Shown here piece by piece: positions 40,913 through 41,063 of a stretch of DNA of 41,063 bases. This DNA comes from a bacterium (lineage in GTDB: Bacteria; Bacillota; Clostridia; Oscillospirales; Acutalibacteraceae), in assembly GCA_020625875.1 (NCBI GenBank), contig JAHLAX010000061.1:1-41063 (forward strand), read 5' to 3'. The translations under genes were made by a program, and so were the position numbers. Position 1 is the stretch's first letter. Each line of letters starts with the position of its first letter. The notes beneath the pieces are model-generated. The model was not told where the DNA came from. It did not search any database and saw nothing but the letters and a program-made list of their open reading frames with translations.

Positions 40913-41063
40913 TACAATTGCGCTACCGTGAAATATTACAACTATGTAATTAATTCACGAGAGACGCGCGAACCTTGAAAAAAGAACAACGAAAGTAAAG
41001 AAACCCGAAATTCTTTTGAGTGAGAAATTGCTTAGAAGAGAGTGAAGAAAACACTAGTCGAAA

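Overview
The window looks like a chromosomal segment of an anaerobic, spore-forming, starch-degrading Firmicute close to Ruminococcus bromii. The evidence is two secreted GH13 amylases carrying dockerin modules (amylosome-type architecture), a forespore sigma factor (sigG), a SpoIIQ-like M23 protein, AGGAGG-type ribosome binding sites and consensus TTGACA/TATAAT promoters. The genus assignment is inference from gene content; no database search was possible.

Layout. (1) 1-3420: the end of an integrated mobile element, with a relaxase remnant, a 57-residue protein and a large serine recombinase. It is followed by tRNA-Leu(CAG) and two partial copies of that tRNA's 5' half, which suggests an integration hotspot. 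(2) 3424-8256, minus: an ABC-2 polysaccharide/teichoic-acid type exporter, then two SDR-fold proteins, one fused to LicD; probably a cell-surface polymer decoration operon. (3) 8382-11184, plus: a 49-residue acidic peptide gene followed by a large secreted InlB-repeat protein. (4) 11201-11793, minus: a Val-Asp-Phe-Gly-Cys tRNA cluster with its own promoter. (5) 11813-13770, minus: hslO, a methyltransferase and a YerC/TrpR-like regulator. (6) 13942-22204, minus: a spermidine/putrescine uptake operon potABCD followed by rmuC and a large membrane protein, then a terminator hairpin that also buries the ribosome binding site of sigG. (7) 22443-29395: two GH13 amylases facing each other with a SpoIIQ-like gene between them. 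(8) 29604-38861, minus: a long, tightly packed run of thirteen genes (TetR regulator, VOC, GNAT, flavoproteins, ABC exporter, PAP2, TraX, XRE, PfkB). It starts from a consensus promoter whose spacer is filled by a palindrome. (9) 38982-40630, minus: an XRE/zinc-ribbon protein, a 26-residue acidic peptide and a cytidylate-kinase-like protein. (10) 40884-41063, plus: a strong promoter and leader resembling an rRNA operon leader running off the window.

Functional picture. The amylases would be exported and docked through dockerin-cohesin contacts to degrade starch outside the cell, while PotABCD imports polyamines. The least expected signal is that both sporulation genes (sigG and the SpoIIQ-like gene) have their Shine-Dalgarno inside an inverted repeat that a read-through transcript would fold. 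In both, a plausible forespore-type -10 element lies inside the same repeat, so a transcript started there would lack the masking arm. The pot operon ATPase also carries what looks like a duplicated TOBE domain. No CRISPR array, restriction system or complete prophage was seen.
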